Below, piece after piece: positions 40,208 through 49,900 of a DNA stretch of 62,499 bases. A program made the translations under genes and the position numbers. The stretch is from Micavibrio sp. UBA6212 (GTDB lineage Bacteria > Pseudomonadota > Alphaproteobacteria > Micavibrionales > Micavibrionaceae), in NCBI GenBank assembly GCA_002421905.1, contig DISK01000007.1, positions 89,829-152,327 of the forward strand, in the 5' to 3' direction. The notes below the pieces were generated by a model. It made no database searches and was not told the origin of the DNA. It saw only the letters and a program-made list of their open reading frames with translations. The first letter of the stretch is position 1; every line of letters begins with the position of its first letter.

Positions 40208-41221
40208 CTATCTCCATTTTTTACTGGCATATGCGCCTTCGGTTTGTTTATGGCCTTCTGTTAACGCCAATAGATCTGCAGTATGAGGCTTCTTTCCTTC
40301 CAAAACAGCATCTATGGCTGAACGCCAATTTGATACAACGGACTTGACATAGGCACGAGAACGTTGTCGACCCTCAATTTTGAAGGCATGGACGCCAGCT
40401 TCAATCAAGTCAGGTAATAGATTGGCCAGATTTAGACTTATAGGTTCTTCAAATGCGTAATAGGCGTCTTTCCTATGGGGAGCAAGATACCGTCCTTTAC
40501 AAATTGTTGGATAACCCGGATTTTGAGAGCAGGAAAACTTATCAATTGTGAACTCTCCGAGTTTTGTGATTAGATTTTTATTTTCATCTTCTACATATTT
40601 AACATGACTGGCAGGAGAACATACACCATCCATATTGGTAGATAATCCGGTTGCGTAATTTGTCAGGCTGCATCGTCCTTCGGCCATTAGACCGTGATTT
40701 CCAAATATGAAACATTCAATTTCGCAAGGAATATCATTTTTCAACTGGCTGATTTCAGGTATTGTCAATATGCGTGGCAAAACGACGCGTTTAATATTAA
40801 ACTCCTCACAGTAATATTTTATGGCCTCTATGGACGGAGCCCCTGCCTGCACAGATAGATGAAGGCGTTGGTCAGGATATTTTGTTTGTGCATAGATAGC
40901 GACACCAATGTCAGCAACTATAATAGCATCGATTCCCAATGATACTGCGTGATCAACCGCTTCCTTCCATAAATCTGTCTTTCCGGCAGGAGGAAATGTA
41001 TTGGCAGCCAGAAGAACTTTTGCCCCATGGCTATGGGCATAGGCTACACTTTGTTCCATTTCCTGGAGTGTAAAATTAAGACCTGGGAAGTTTCTTGCAT
41101 TGGTTGCATTCTGAAATCCACAGTAAACTGCGTCTGCTCCTGCATCAACTGCTGTGCGTAAGGAAGCAGGTGTTCCGGCTGGACAAACCAATTCGGGAGA
41201 ATATTCTTTTTTGTGTTTCAT
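40208..41221 (-). CDS. ubiU: Ubiquinone biosynthesis protein UbiU (U32 family)
   Basis: A 337-aa U32 family protein, partner of UbiV. It begins with SPELVCPAGTPASLRTAVDA and GADAVYCGFQNATNARNFPG, typical of UbiU. Four cluster-type cysteines are seen in EGRCSLTNY, GVCSPASH, SCSQNPG and TICKGRYL. The U32 signature region EIECFIFGNHGLMAEGRCSL is intact. It lies 12 bases after ubiT and four before ubiV in one transcript. Confidence 0.95.
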   Translation of the reverse strand: MKHKKEYSPELVCPAGTPASLRTAVDAGADAVYCGFQNATNARNFPGLNFTLQEMEQSVAYAHSHGAKVLLAANTFPPAGKTDLWKEAVDHAVSLGIDAIIVADIGVAIYAQTKYPDQRLHLSVQAGAPSIEAIKYYCEEFNIKRVVLPRILTIPEISQLKNDIPCEIECFIFGNHGLMAEGRCSLTNYATGLSTNMDGVCSPASHVKYVEDENKNLITKLGEFTIDKFSCSQNPGYPTICKGRYLAPHRKDAYYAFEEPISLNLANLLPDLIEAGVHAFKIEGRQRSRAYVKSVVSNWRSAIDAVLEGKKPHTADLLALTEGHKQTEGAYASKKWR

Positions 41222-41233
41222 GGATCAATTGAC

Positions 41234-41674
41234 TTAGGTTTTAAGATTTCTAAAGAGTGAAAGTGTACGTATTCCAAATAAAGGGAATAGTGCTGCAATA
41301 TCCTCTGCAACGCTGCCATCCATATCATCCAGAGCATTGCGTAAGCATACTACTGCTTCTGTATCACCTTCGATTGTGATTTCTCGGGTAAAAAATAATG
41401 CGTCTCCATCAAGTTGCCCATCAATCATCTTGAGGAGAGTCAGAAAGGCCCCTGAAATGCGAGCGCTGTGTTCTGGTATTTTGCTGCGATGATACAGTCT
41501 TAGATCTGGGTTCTCTTTTTTTGGTTTTAGTAATAAAACATAGGGCAGGTTAACCGGGTCAATTAAAAAAGACTTATTTGTATGAGGCCCGATCCTGTTA
41601 AAAAGTTCTGGTCGGGCAATTGAAATATGCCTGACTATTTTTTTAAGAATAGGCTGTATTACTAATGTGATCAT
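41234..41674 (-). CDS. ubiT: UbiT, SCP2-domain lipid carrier for anaerobic ubiquinone synthesis
   Basis: A 146-aa protein with an SCP2 sterol-carrier domain (SRISGAFLTLLKMIDGQLDG-like, then DALFFTREITIEGDTEAVVC and LRNALDD). In bacteria with UbiU and UbiV such a protein (UbiT/YhbT) binds the hydrophobic quinone precursors. It leads the ubiT-ubiU-ubiV unit. AGGGTG is a weak ribosome binding site before the ATG. Two FNR-type boxes lie in the gap shared with divergent moeA. Confidence 0.85.
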   Translation of the reverse strand: MITLVIQPILKKIVRHISIARPELFNRIGPHTNKSFLIDPVNLPYVLLLKPKKENPDLRLYHRSKIPEHSARISGAFLTLLKMIDGQLDGDALFFTREITIEGDTEAVVCLRNALDDMDGSVAEDIAALFPLFGIRTLSLFRNLKT

Positions 41675-41708
41675 CAGAACACCCTAGCTGTGTCGTGAAA
41701 TGGTGTTA

Positions 41709-41722
41709 TTGACTCAGGTCAA
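41709..41722. promoter_or_regulatory. FNR/DNR-type box, ubiT side of ubiT-moeA gap
   Basis: TTGAC-TCAG-GTCAA is a symmetric FNR-type palindrome 35 bases upstream of ubiT. A -10-like TAGGGT at 41681-41686 on the minus strand sits at class II distance, but it would place the start site on the ATG, so the arrangement is not fully clear. Confidence 0.65.
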
Positions 41723-41754
41723 AATCGTTCACTAAATGACGTAATCTAATAAAA

Positions 41755-41768
41755 TTGATTGGGATCAA
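41755..41768. promoter_or_regulatory. FNR box, moeA side of ubiT-moeA gap
   Basis: TTGAT-TGGG-ATCAA is a perfect FNR consensus. For moeA it implies a start site near 41803 if centred at -41.5. This lies after the first ATG (41800) and before the ATG at 41830, which supports the later start. Confidence 0.8.
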
Positions 41769-41829
41769 GTACTGTTGTGAAGAATAGAGTTTCTATGAGA
41801 TGGCAAAAGAAATAATAAGGTTGTTTACG

Positions 41830-43071
41830 ATGATTTCCTGCAAAGAGGCATGTGACATAATTTATAAGGCCGCCAAAGACCGAGATCTGAGAACGGAAAT
41901 GCTGCCACTTAGTGATATCTCAGGGAGGATTTGTGCACGGGATGTCTTTGCTCCCATAGATATTCAGCCGTTTGATAATTCAGCAATGGATGGGTTTGCT
42001 GTTTTTCGAGATGATTTGAGTAGCTCTTCGAAAAACAATCCAGTAACCCTTGCGAAGGTAGGGGGGATTGCTGCTGGAGATTGTGTTTCGGACATTACTC
42101 TTCAAAGAGGGGCGTGCGTTCAAATCATGACCGGAGCGCCGGTTCCCGCAGGCGCTAACGCTATTGTGCCTGTTGAATTGGTAAGTATTAATGAAGAGGG
42201 TGTCGATTTTTTTTCTGTACCCGAACAGGGCGCACATATTCGGCGAGCTGGTGAAGATTTCAAAGAAGGCGATCTTTTGCTCCAGAAAGGACAATATCTT
42301 GATACAGCCCATATTCTACCACTAGCAACACTTGGAATTTCCCACGTCGAAGTTGTTAAGAAACCACGTGTTGCGTTTCTCTCTACGGGTAGGGAGCTTG
42401 TTGACGATCTGTCGTCTTCCCTTGGTTCAGGGCAGATTTATAATTCAAACCGACCCTATGCAGTCGCTTTGTTGAATGATCTGGGCGTCGAATGTTTTGA
42501 GTCTTTGACTATTCGTGATGAACCGGAAGATTTCATAGGGGTGTTATCTGTTTTGTTGGGTCAAGATCCTGATATGATAATCTCCAGCGGAGCTGTTTCG
42601 GCTGGTGCGTTTGATTTTGTCAAAAGCGGGTTAGAGGCCATTGGCGCTGAAATCTTGTATCATAAAGTCAAGATTAAGCCTGGAAAGCCAAATCTTTTGG
42701 CAAGATTACCAAATGGGACTCTTTATTTTGGTTTGCCGGGAAATCCTGTTGCAACGGCGGTGGGGTTGCGTTTCTTTGTTGAGCTTGCTATTCGGGCTAT
42801 GTCAGGATTAAAAAATGAATGTGCTCTTGAGGTAATCCTTGAACAGGAATATTCAAAAAAAGAAGGACTTCACATGTTTCTGAAAGGGCGTCTAATTTAT
42901 TCAAAGGATGGAAATCTGACTGTCTCTGTGCTAGAGGGGCAAGATTCATTTATGGTTAGCCCGTTCCTGAAAATGAATGTTTGGGTCAGTATTCCAGAAG
43001 AGATTACCAATATCAAAAAGGGAGATTTTGTTGATGTTTATCCCTTGTATCCAAGGGAAAGACTAGTGTAG
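41830..43071 (+). CDS. moeA: Molybdopterin molybdenumtransferase MoeA
   Basis: A 413-aa enzyme that inserts molybdate into adenylylated molybdopterin. Typical blocks are QPFDNSAMDGFAV near 49, the HRRAGED-like IRRAGEDFKEGD, VAFLSTGREL near 178, MIISSGAVSAGAFDFVK near 247-263, and LYFGLPGNPVAT near 297. Length fits. The ATG at 41830 has AAGG nine bases upstream and lies after the FNR-predicted start site; a start at 41800 is less likely. It ends by overlapping the convergent fnr gene by nine bases. Confidence 0.94.
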   Translation: MISCKEACDIIYKAAKDRDLRTEMLPLSDISGRICARDVFAPIDIQPFDNSAMDGFAVFRDDLSSSSKNNPVTLAKVGGIAAGDCVSDITLQRGACVQIMTGAPVPAGANAIVPVELVSINEEGVDFFSVPEQGAHIRRAGEDFKEGDLLLQKGQYLDTAHILPLATLGISHVEVVKKPRVAFLSTGRELVDDLSSSLGSGQIYNSNRPYAVALLNDLGVECFESLTIRDEPEDFIGVLSVLLGQDPDMIISSGAVSAGAFDFVKSGLEAIGAEILYHKVKIKPGKPNLLARLPNGTLYFGLPGNPVATAVGLRFFVELAIRAMSGLKNECALEVILEQEYSKKEGLHMFLKGRLIYSKDGNLTVSVLEGQDSFMVSPFLKMNVWVSIPEEITNIKKGDFVDVYPLYPRERLV

Positions 43072-43806
43072 CAGGCAGTTCCTACAATGTTCTTTGTTGT
43101 GAAGAGGGCATATCGCTGCTGTATCAGAATCACAAAAGTGACAAAGCGAAAAAGCATCACGCATTTTTATTTTTTCCCCTTCAATCTCTATCCCAAAACT
43201 CTTCATTTGCTTTAGGGTGCGAGAGAATGTCTCGGGTGTCATTCCAAGGTAGTTTGCGATTAGCTGTTTTTGAAATGGCAGGTCGAAGTCCAGATTCTTG
43301 TGACCTGCGTCAAGATGTTTCACCAAAAAATAATATCCTACTCGTTGTAATGGAGACTTGATATTTATGGCATCAATTTGGTGCATGGCATTCTTGTAGT
43401 GTCGTGTAACAATTCGCAGCAGGTTGACTGCAAATTGTGAATCTTCAATAACATGTTTTTTTATAACCCTTTCAGGGATTTGTAAGATTTTGCTGGGATT
43501 AACTGTCTGGACATTGATAGGGGAAGGGCATCCCATGAATAAGACAGCTTCCATACAGGTATCGCCAGACTCCAGCATACGAATAGTTGCCTCGTGCCCT
43601 TCTTCTGACTCAATGCGGAATGTCTTTAATGCTCCTTCTATAACCAAATACACATATTCCGGTGTATCTCCTTGTTGAACAAGGAGTCTGCCAGATTCAT
43701 AGTCTTGCATAACAGAGTTTTGCAGTAACTTTTCCAGACTGGACTCGCTGAGCTTTTCGAAAAGCTGAGGCTTCTTTTGTTCATTGAAATTATTTGGAAG
43801 TCTCAT
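43063..43806 (-). CDS. Crp/Fnr regulator with five-cysteine C-terminal cluster
   Basis: A 247-aa regulator with an N-terminal cyclic-nucleotide-type beta-barrel (VQQGDTPEYVYLVIEGALKT near 43-62) and a C-terminal winged helix. The recognition helix TPETFSRTLKQM has the Glu and Ser-Arg that read TTGAT-N4-ATCAA. The classic N-terminal Cys motif of E. coli FNR is absent. Instead the last 26 residues carry C222, C225, C233, C241 and C244 (C-x2-C-x7-C-x7-C-x2-C). An FNR box lies 59 bases upstream, in the gap shared with narK1. It is a likely oxygen-dependent regulator of the island; the sensing chemistry is inferred. Confidence 0.85.
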   Translation of the reverse strand: MRLPNNFNEQKKPQLFEKLSESSLEKLLQNSVMQDYESGRLLVQQGDTPEYVYLVIEGALKTFRIESEEGHEATIRMLESGDTCMEAVLFMGCPSPINVQTVNPSKILQIPERVIKKHVIEDSQFAVNLLRIVTRHYKNAMHQIDAINIKSPLQRVGYYFLVKHLDAGHKNLDFDLPFQKQLIANYLGMTPETFSRTLKQMKSFGIEIEGEKIKMRDAFSLCHFCDSDTAAICPLHNKEHCRNCLLH

Positions 43807-43864
43807 GGTGTTTTACCTGATTGTTTTTTCAATGCATGCAGAGATGTCCCAAAAAATACTCGTC

Positions 43865-43878
43865 TTGATCTGAATCAA
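43865..43878. promoter_or_regulatory. FNR box between first fnr gene and narK1
   Basis: TTGAT-CTGA-ATCAA is a perfect FNR consensus. If it is centred at -41.5 for narK1, the -10 hexamer would be 43901-43906, which reads GATACT, close to TATAAT. So this is a convincing class II activated promoter for narK1. Confidence 0.85.
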
Positions 43879-43900
43879 ATCAGATCTATCCGGCTAATGA

Positions 43901-43906
43901 GATACT
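43901..43906 (+). promoter_or_regulatory. Putative -10 hexamer of narK1
   Basis: GATACT lies at the position expected from the FNR box at 43865-43878. Confidence 0.55.
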
Positions 43907-43969
43907 AGCGGAATTGATTCTTAAAATCAAAGACTCTAATATTATGAATATGAAAATGGATAAAACTTA

Positions 43970-45247
43970 ATGGTTTCAAAAGCCGATCAAAGCAGAGCTC
44001 TAGGTTTGAGTACCATTGCATTCACTGTTTGTTTTGCGATATGGACGATTTTTTCAATTCTAGGGGTGAAGATCAAGGCTGATTTGGGGTTAACCGATAC
44101 CCAATTTGGTGTTTTGGTTGCCACGCCGGTTTTGACAGGGTCTCTCAGTCGCCTGATTTTGGGAATCTGGTCGGATCAGTATGGGGGGCGTTTAGTTATG
44201 GCATTGACCATGATTGCATCATCTATTTCGACCTATCTTTTGTCCACTGTACATACTTACGAGATGTTTTTGTTGGCGGCTTTAGGTGTTGGATTGGCCG
44301 GTGGAGGGTTTGCCGTTGGCATTGCGTATGTCTCCCAATGGTATGAAAAAGAGAAACAAGGGACAGCTCTAGGAATTTTTGGTGTCGGAAATGTCGGAGC
44401 TGCTATTACAAATTTCGGTGCACCGTTTCTTTTGGTTTCTCTAGGGTGGCAAGGTTTAGCTCAAGTCTATGCTGCTGTTATATTTATAACGGCTATCCTG
44501 TTTTTTCTTTTGAGTAAAGATGATCCCAAACTTGCCGCCAGAAAAGAAAAAAAAGAAAAACCACGTGGAGTTATTGAGCAGATGGAGCCGTTGGCAAAGT
44601 TGCAGGTCTGGCGTTTCTCTTTGTATTATTTCTTTGTTTTTGGCGCATTTGTGGCCTTGGCCCTTTGGTTGCCTCGTTATTATGTTGGTGTTTACGATTT
44701 AGATATTAAAACTGCTGGAATGCTTGCTGCGGCGTATGCACTTCCTGGGTCTGTTTTTAGAGCGCTTGGCGGATGGATGTCAGATAAATGGGGTGCCAGA
44801 ACCATCATGTATATGACTTTTATCTCTTGCGTGATTTGCACATTTATCATGTCTTATCCTGCAACGGATTATGTCGTTCACGGAATTAAGGAGTCGATTT
44901 CTTTTAGCCTGTCGATCAGCCTTCCTGTTTTTGTCAGTTTAACTATTGTCCTCGGATTCTTTATGTCTCTGGGAAAGGCCGCCGTTTATAAACATATCCC
45001 TGTTTATTATCCCGACCATGTAGGAGCAGTTGGTGGTATCGTCGGTCTGATTGGTGGACTTGGCGGATTTATTCTACCGATTGTTTTTGGATTTATGAAT
45101 GATGTGACTGGTGTATGGACCAGTTGTTTTATGTTGCTGTTCCTTATCACTGCTGTTGCTCTAACATGGATGCATTTTGCAGTTGTGTTTATGGAACGAA
45201 AGATGGAAAAATCAAAGTTTTTTCCTGAATTGCAGACTGCAGAATAA
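43970..45247 (+). CDS. narK1: Nitrate/proton symporter NarK1
   Basis: A 425-aa MFS transporter of the nitrate/nitrite porter family with twelve predicted helices. The first signature is GVGLAGGGFAVGIAYVSQWY (nitrate signature motif, near 103-122), and the second is GIVGLIGGLGGFILPIVFG (near 361-379). Short NarK1-type proteins of this form are thought to import nitrate with protons, before the nitrate/nitrite exchanger NarK2 takes over. narK2 follows after 23 bases. Confidence 0.92.
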   Translation: MVSKADQSRALGLSTIAFTVCFAIWTIFSILGVKIKADLGLTDTQFGVLVATPVLTGSLSRLILGIWSDQYGGRLVMALTMIASSISTYLLSTVHTYEMFLLAALGVGLAGGGFAVGIAYVSQWYEKEKQGTALGIFGVGNVGAAITNFGAPFLLVSLGWQGLAQVYAAVIFITAILFFLLSKDDPKLAARKEKKEKPRGVIEQMEPLAKLQVWRFSLYYFFVFGAFVALALWLPRYYVGVYDLDIKTAGMLAAAYALPGSVFRALGGWMSDKWGARTIMYMTFISCVICTFIMSYPATDYVVHGIKESISFSLSISLPVFVSLTIVLGFFMSLGKAAVYKHIPVYYPDHVGAVGGIVGLIGGLGGFILPIVFGFMNDVTGVWTSCFMLLFLITAVALTWMHFAVVFMERKMEKSKFFPELQTAE

Positions 45248-45270
45248 GCTATATTTCAAGGAGAATAATT

Positions 45271-46878
45271 ATGGCCAAGGATATTACCCAATGGAATCCC
45301 GAGGATCCGGTTCAGTGGGCATCGGGAAACTCATCTGTAGCATGGAGAAATCTGTTGATTTCTATCCCTTGTTTGCTCTGTGGTTTTGCAGTTTGGCTTT
45401 ATTGGAGCATTATTACTGTTCAGATGCTCAATATTGGTTTTTCATTTAGCCAATCAGAGCTTTTTACCTTGAGTGCGATCGCAGGACTATCTGGTGCAAC
45501 TCTTAGAATTCCAAGCTCTTTCTTTATCAGATTGGCGGGCGGACGAAATACAATCTTTCTTACAACTGTGTTGTTGATTATACCTGCATTTGGCACCGGA
45601 GTAGCGTTGCAGGATTTGAATACGCCATTATGGGTCTTTCAAGCGTTAGCGTTGCTATCTGGATTTGGTGGAGGAAACTTTGCGTCTTCCATGTCCAATA
45701 TTAGCTTCTTTTTTCCTAAAAGAGTTCAAGGTCTGTCTTTGGGGCTGAATGCTGGATTAGGAAACTTTGGTGTAACCACTATGCAGATTTTAGTGCCTTT
45801 GGTTATGACTTTTGGTCTTTTCGGAGGAGATGCTATGATCCTGAAAAGTGACTCTGGGACATTGATTGGTAAAATTCCAGCCGGAACCGAAACTTTTATT
45901 CATAATGCCGGATATATATGGGTGGCTATTCTAGCCCCTATCGTGATTGTCGCATGGCTTGGTATGAATAATATTCGTGCAGAACATGTATCTCCGAATA
46001 TCAGTGGGCCTGTAATCTCAATGTTAAAACTGTCCCTTATGTTGCTGATAGGATTGGGAACGGCAGTGCTGGGTTTGTGGTTTATTCTTCCTGAAAGTGC
46101 TGGGGGAAATGGGCTGAATGTGAGTAAGTGGATAGTTTTACCTGTTGTCATTTCGCTTACTGTTTTTGCTTTGAGACTAATTCCCGGTTCAATTCAGCAG
46201 AGCTTGAAACGCCAATACAGGATTTTTAATCATCCGCATACATGGATTATGACGATCATTTATACCATGACTTTCGGATCTTTTATTGGATATTCTGCCG
46301 CGTTCCCGTTGGCCATTAAAGTCATCTTTGGTTTCCAACATGTGATGGTGGATGGTGTGATGACGCACGACATTATCAATCCGAATGCTCCGAGTGCGCT
46401 TATGTATGCTTGGATGGGGCCCTTTATTGGAGCTTTAATCCGTCCAGTCGGTGGATGGATTGCTGATAAGTGGGGAGGAGCTCTCGTAACACAAATCTGT
46501 TCGATTGCTATGGTGGGTGCTGCGCTTGGTGCAGCCTATTACATGAAAGCAGCTTACGCTTCTTCAACACCTGAAGAGTATTTTCTACCGTTCTTCTTGT
46601 TATTCCTGACGTTGTTTCTGACCAGTGGAATAGGGAACGGCTCGACTTTCAGAACTATCGCAAAAGTTTTTGATAAGGAACAGGCCGGCCCAGTCCTTGG
46701 ATGGACTTCTGCTGTAGCGGCTTACGGAGCTTTTATTATCCCCCAGATCTTTGGCGAACAAATTAAAGCGACAACGCCTGAAATTGCTTTGTATGGATTG
46801 GCTGCGTTCTACACGGCATGTGTGGTTCTAAACTGGTGGGTTTATCTACGTTCTGGGTCATTACATAAGAATCCATAG
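45271..46878 (+). CDS. narK2: Nitrate/nitrite antiporter NarK2
   Basis: A 535-aa member of the nitrate/nitrite porter family. AAGGAG precedes the ATG. Signature sequence FGGGNFASSMSNISFFFPKR (near 131-150) is the first nitrate signature; the second lies near GNGSTFRTIAKVF. The length beyond 500 fits NarK2-type exchangers, with an inserted loop (DAMILKSDSGTLIGKIPAGTE) between helices. In Paracoccus and others NarK1 and NarK2 are fused; here they are separate adjacent genes as in Pseudomonas aeruginosa. It ends 91 bases before narG. Confidence 0.93.
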   Translation: MAKDITQWNPEDPVQWASGNSSVAWRNLLISIPCLLCGFAVWLYWSIITVQMLNIGFSFSQSELFTLSAIAGLSGATLRIPSSFFIRLAGGRNTIFLTTVLLIIPAFGTGVALQDLNTPLWVFQALALLSGFGGGNFASSMSNISFFFPKRVQGLSLGLNAGLGNFGVTTMQILVPLVMTFGLFGGDAMILKSDSGTLIGKIPAGTETFIHNAGYIWVAILAPIVIVAWLGMNNIRAEHVSPNISGPVISMLKLSLMLLIGLGTAVLGLWFILPESAGGNGLNVSKWIVLPVVISLTVFALRLIPGSIQQSLKRQYRIFNHPHTWIMTIIYTMTFGSFIGYSAAFPLAIKVIFGFQHVMVDGVMTHDIINPNAPSALMYAWMGPFIGALIRPVGGWIADKWGGALVTQICSIAMVGAALGAAYYMKAAYASSTPEEYFLPFFLLFLTLFLTSGIGNGSTFRTIAKVFDKEQAGPVLGWTSAVAAYGAFIIPQIFGEQIKATTPEIALYGLAAFYTACVVLNWWVYLRSGSLHKNP

Positions 46879-46899
46879 TGCATAAAAATCTTGTATGGC

Positions 46900-46913
46900 T
46901 TGATTTGTATCAA
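46900..46913. promoter_or_regulatory. FNR box upstream of narG
   Basis: TTGAT-TTGT-ATCAA is a perfect FNR consensus 57 bases before narG. So narGHJI has its own anaerobic promoter beyond read-through from narK1-narK2. A -10 at the ideal distance is not clear (nearest TAGAAC at 46931). Confidence 0.8.
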
Positions 46914-46969
46914 GGGGGAATGCTCCCAGATAGAACAAGCTGCCTATCAGAATAATAAGGAGTGCCCCC

Positions 46970-49900
46970 ATGAGCTATTTTATTGATCGTATGTCCTATT
47001 TCTCTCAAAAACGTGAGGAATTTTCAAATGGGCATGGAATTACAACAGAGGAAAACCGCAATTGGGAAGACGGATATCGTGGTCGTTGGGCACATGATAA
47101 GATTGTTCGCTCGACACATGGTGTAAACTGTACAGGATCATGTTCATGGAAAATCTATGTAAAAAATGGATTAATTACATGGGAAACCCAGCAAACAGAT
47201 TATCCGCGTACCCGCCCTGATCTGCCTAACCACGAGCCTCGCGGGTGCGCGCGTGGTGCCAGTTATAGTTGGTATATCTATTCAGCCAATCGTTTGAAAT
47301 ATCCAATGATCCGCAAGAGATTACTATCTATGTGGCGTGACGCAAAAAAAATTGCTGCGTCTCCAGTTGATGCATGGAAAATGATCCAGAATGATGCTGA
47401 ACTTCGCAAAGAATATCAGAATGTTCGCGGGCGTGGTGGTTTTGTCCGTGTCGGATGGGATGAAGTTACAGAGATTATTGCGGCGGCTAATGTTCATACA
47501 ATTAAAGAACATGGGCCTGATCGTATTATTGGTTTTTCCCCTATTCCTGCAATGTCGATGGTTTCATATGCTGCTGGATCGCGTTATCTGTCATTGATTG
47601 GTGGAACCTGCATGAGCTTTTATGACTGGTATTGTGACTTGCCGCCCTCAAGCCCGCAGAGTTGGGGGGAGCAGACAGACGTTCCAGAAAGTGCTGATTG
47701 GTATAATTCCGGATTTATTATTATGTGGGGATCAAATGTCCCGCAAACCCGTACACCAGACGCCCATTTTATGACTGAATCCCGTTACAAGGGAACGCAG
47801 ATTGTTACAATTACACCTGATTATTCTGAAGCTTCGAAATTTGGCGATATTTGGCTTAATCCTCGACAAGGAACAGATGCCGCACTTGGTATGGCGATGG
47901 GGCATGTTATTCTGAAAGAGTTTCATCTTGATAATCCTTCGGAATATTTTGATGATTATTGTCGTACATATTCTGATATGCCGTTTCTTGTTAAGCTGGA
48001 TCAGCGGGATGGCCGTTATGTTCCGGGTCGAATGGTTCGTGCTTCTGACTTTGCCAATCATCTGGATGAGCAGAACAATCCCGAATGGAAAACGGTTTGT
48101 TTTGATGAACAAACAGGACAAATTTCTGTACCAACTGGTTCGATTGGATTTAGATGGGGGGAAGAAGGAAAGTGGAATATTGTCCCGACGGATTCCAAAA
48201 CCGGTTCGAAAATCCGTCCCCGTAAAACACTTTTGGGTTGGCATGACGATGTTCTGAATGTGGGGTTTCCTTACTTTGGTGGGCAAGTCCATGAACATGG
48301 TTATTTCCAAACCAATGAGCAAGAAGATATTCTAGATCGCTCCATTCCTGTCAAATATCTTGATTTGAATGGTGAAAAAGTTGCTGTTGCCAGTGTCTTT
48401 GACTTATTGTGTGCCAATTACGGCATTTCCCGGGAAGGTCTTGGTGGAGCTAATGTGGCAAATAGTTACGACGACAATGTTCCCTATACACCAAAATGGC
48501 AGGAAAATATTACGGGCGTGAACTCCGAACAAGTTATTCAGGTTGCTCGTGCTTTTGCGCAAAATGCTCATGAAACAAAGGGCAAGTCGATGATTATTAT
48601 CGGAGCCGCTATGAATCACTGGTATCACATGGATATGAACTATCGTGCTGCTATCAACATGCTGGTTTTTTGTGGTTGCGTTGGGCAATCCGGTGGAGGA
48701 TGGTCGCATTATGTCGGACAGGAAAAACTTCGCCCACAAACGGGGTGGCTTCCATTGGCATTTGCCTTGGACTGGACGAGGCCCCCACGTCAGCAAAACT
48801 CCACGTCTTTCTTTTATGCGCACACAGATCAGTGGAGATATGAAACTCTTGGTGTAAGCGAGATTCTTTCGCCGCTGGCAGATAAAGAAAAATGGAAAGG
48901 GTCATTGATTGATTGCAATATCCGTGCTGAACGAATGGGATGGTTGCCATCATCGCCTCAGTTGCAGGAAAATCCTCTAGAATTGGTTAAAAAGGCCACT
49001 GAAGAAGGAAGAGATCCTGTCGATTATGTTGTCGGGCGTCTAAAGTCTGGTGATCTCCGAATGTCGTGCGAAGATCCTGATCATCCCGAGAACTGGCCGC
49101 GTAATATGTTTGTCTGGCGTTCCAATATTCTGGGATCCAGCGGCAAGGGCCATGAATATTTTATGAAACATTTTCTAGGAACACAACATGGGGTACAAGG
49201 AAAAGATCTAGGTGCAGAGGGGCCAGGGCAGTCTGCTGAAGTGACTTGGCATGACAAGGCACCGGAAGGAAAACTGGATTTGGTGGTAACACTTGATTTC
49301 AGGATGTCAACGACTTGCGTTTATTCTGACATTGTTCTTCCGACGGCAAGTTGGTATGAAAAAAATGATCTAAATACTTCTGATATGCATCCTTTTATTC
49401 ACCCGCTATCCAAGGCAATTGATCCTGTTTGGCAAAGCAAATCGGATTGGGAAATTTACAAGGCAATTGCCAAGAAATTCTCGGAGGTTTGTCAAGGTCA
49501 TCTTGGGGTTGAGAAAGAGATTGTTTTGACGCCTATCCAGCATGATACTCCGGGTGAACTGGCTCAACCTGATGTCAAAGAATGGCGTAAGAGCGAGTGC
49601 GATTTGATTCCTGGAAAGACTGCTCCGGCTATGAAAGTAGTCGAAAGAGATTATCCGGCAACTTTTGAACGCTTTACATCTTTAGGGCCACTTTTGGAAA
49701 AATTGGGCAATGGAGGAAAGGGAATTGGCTGGAATACAGATCATGAAGTTGATTTTCTTAAAAAGTTGAATGGCGAAAAGAATGGCCGTGCAAAGATCGA
49801 AAGCGATATTGATGCCTGTGAAGTTGTCTTGTCACTTGCTCCGGAAACAAATGGTGAGGTGGCCGTAAAAGCTTGGGGAGCTTTGAGCAAGATTACGGGG

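Noticed and set aside
43970..46878. NarK1-NarK2 fusion
   Set aside because: The two frames are separate with their own ribosome binding sites and a 23-base gap.
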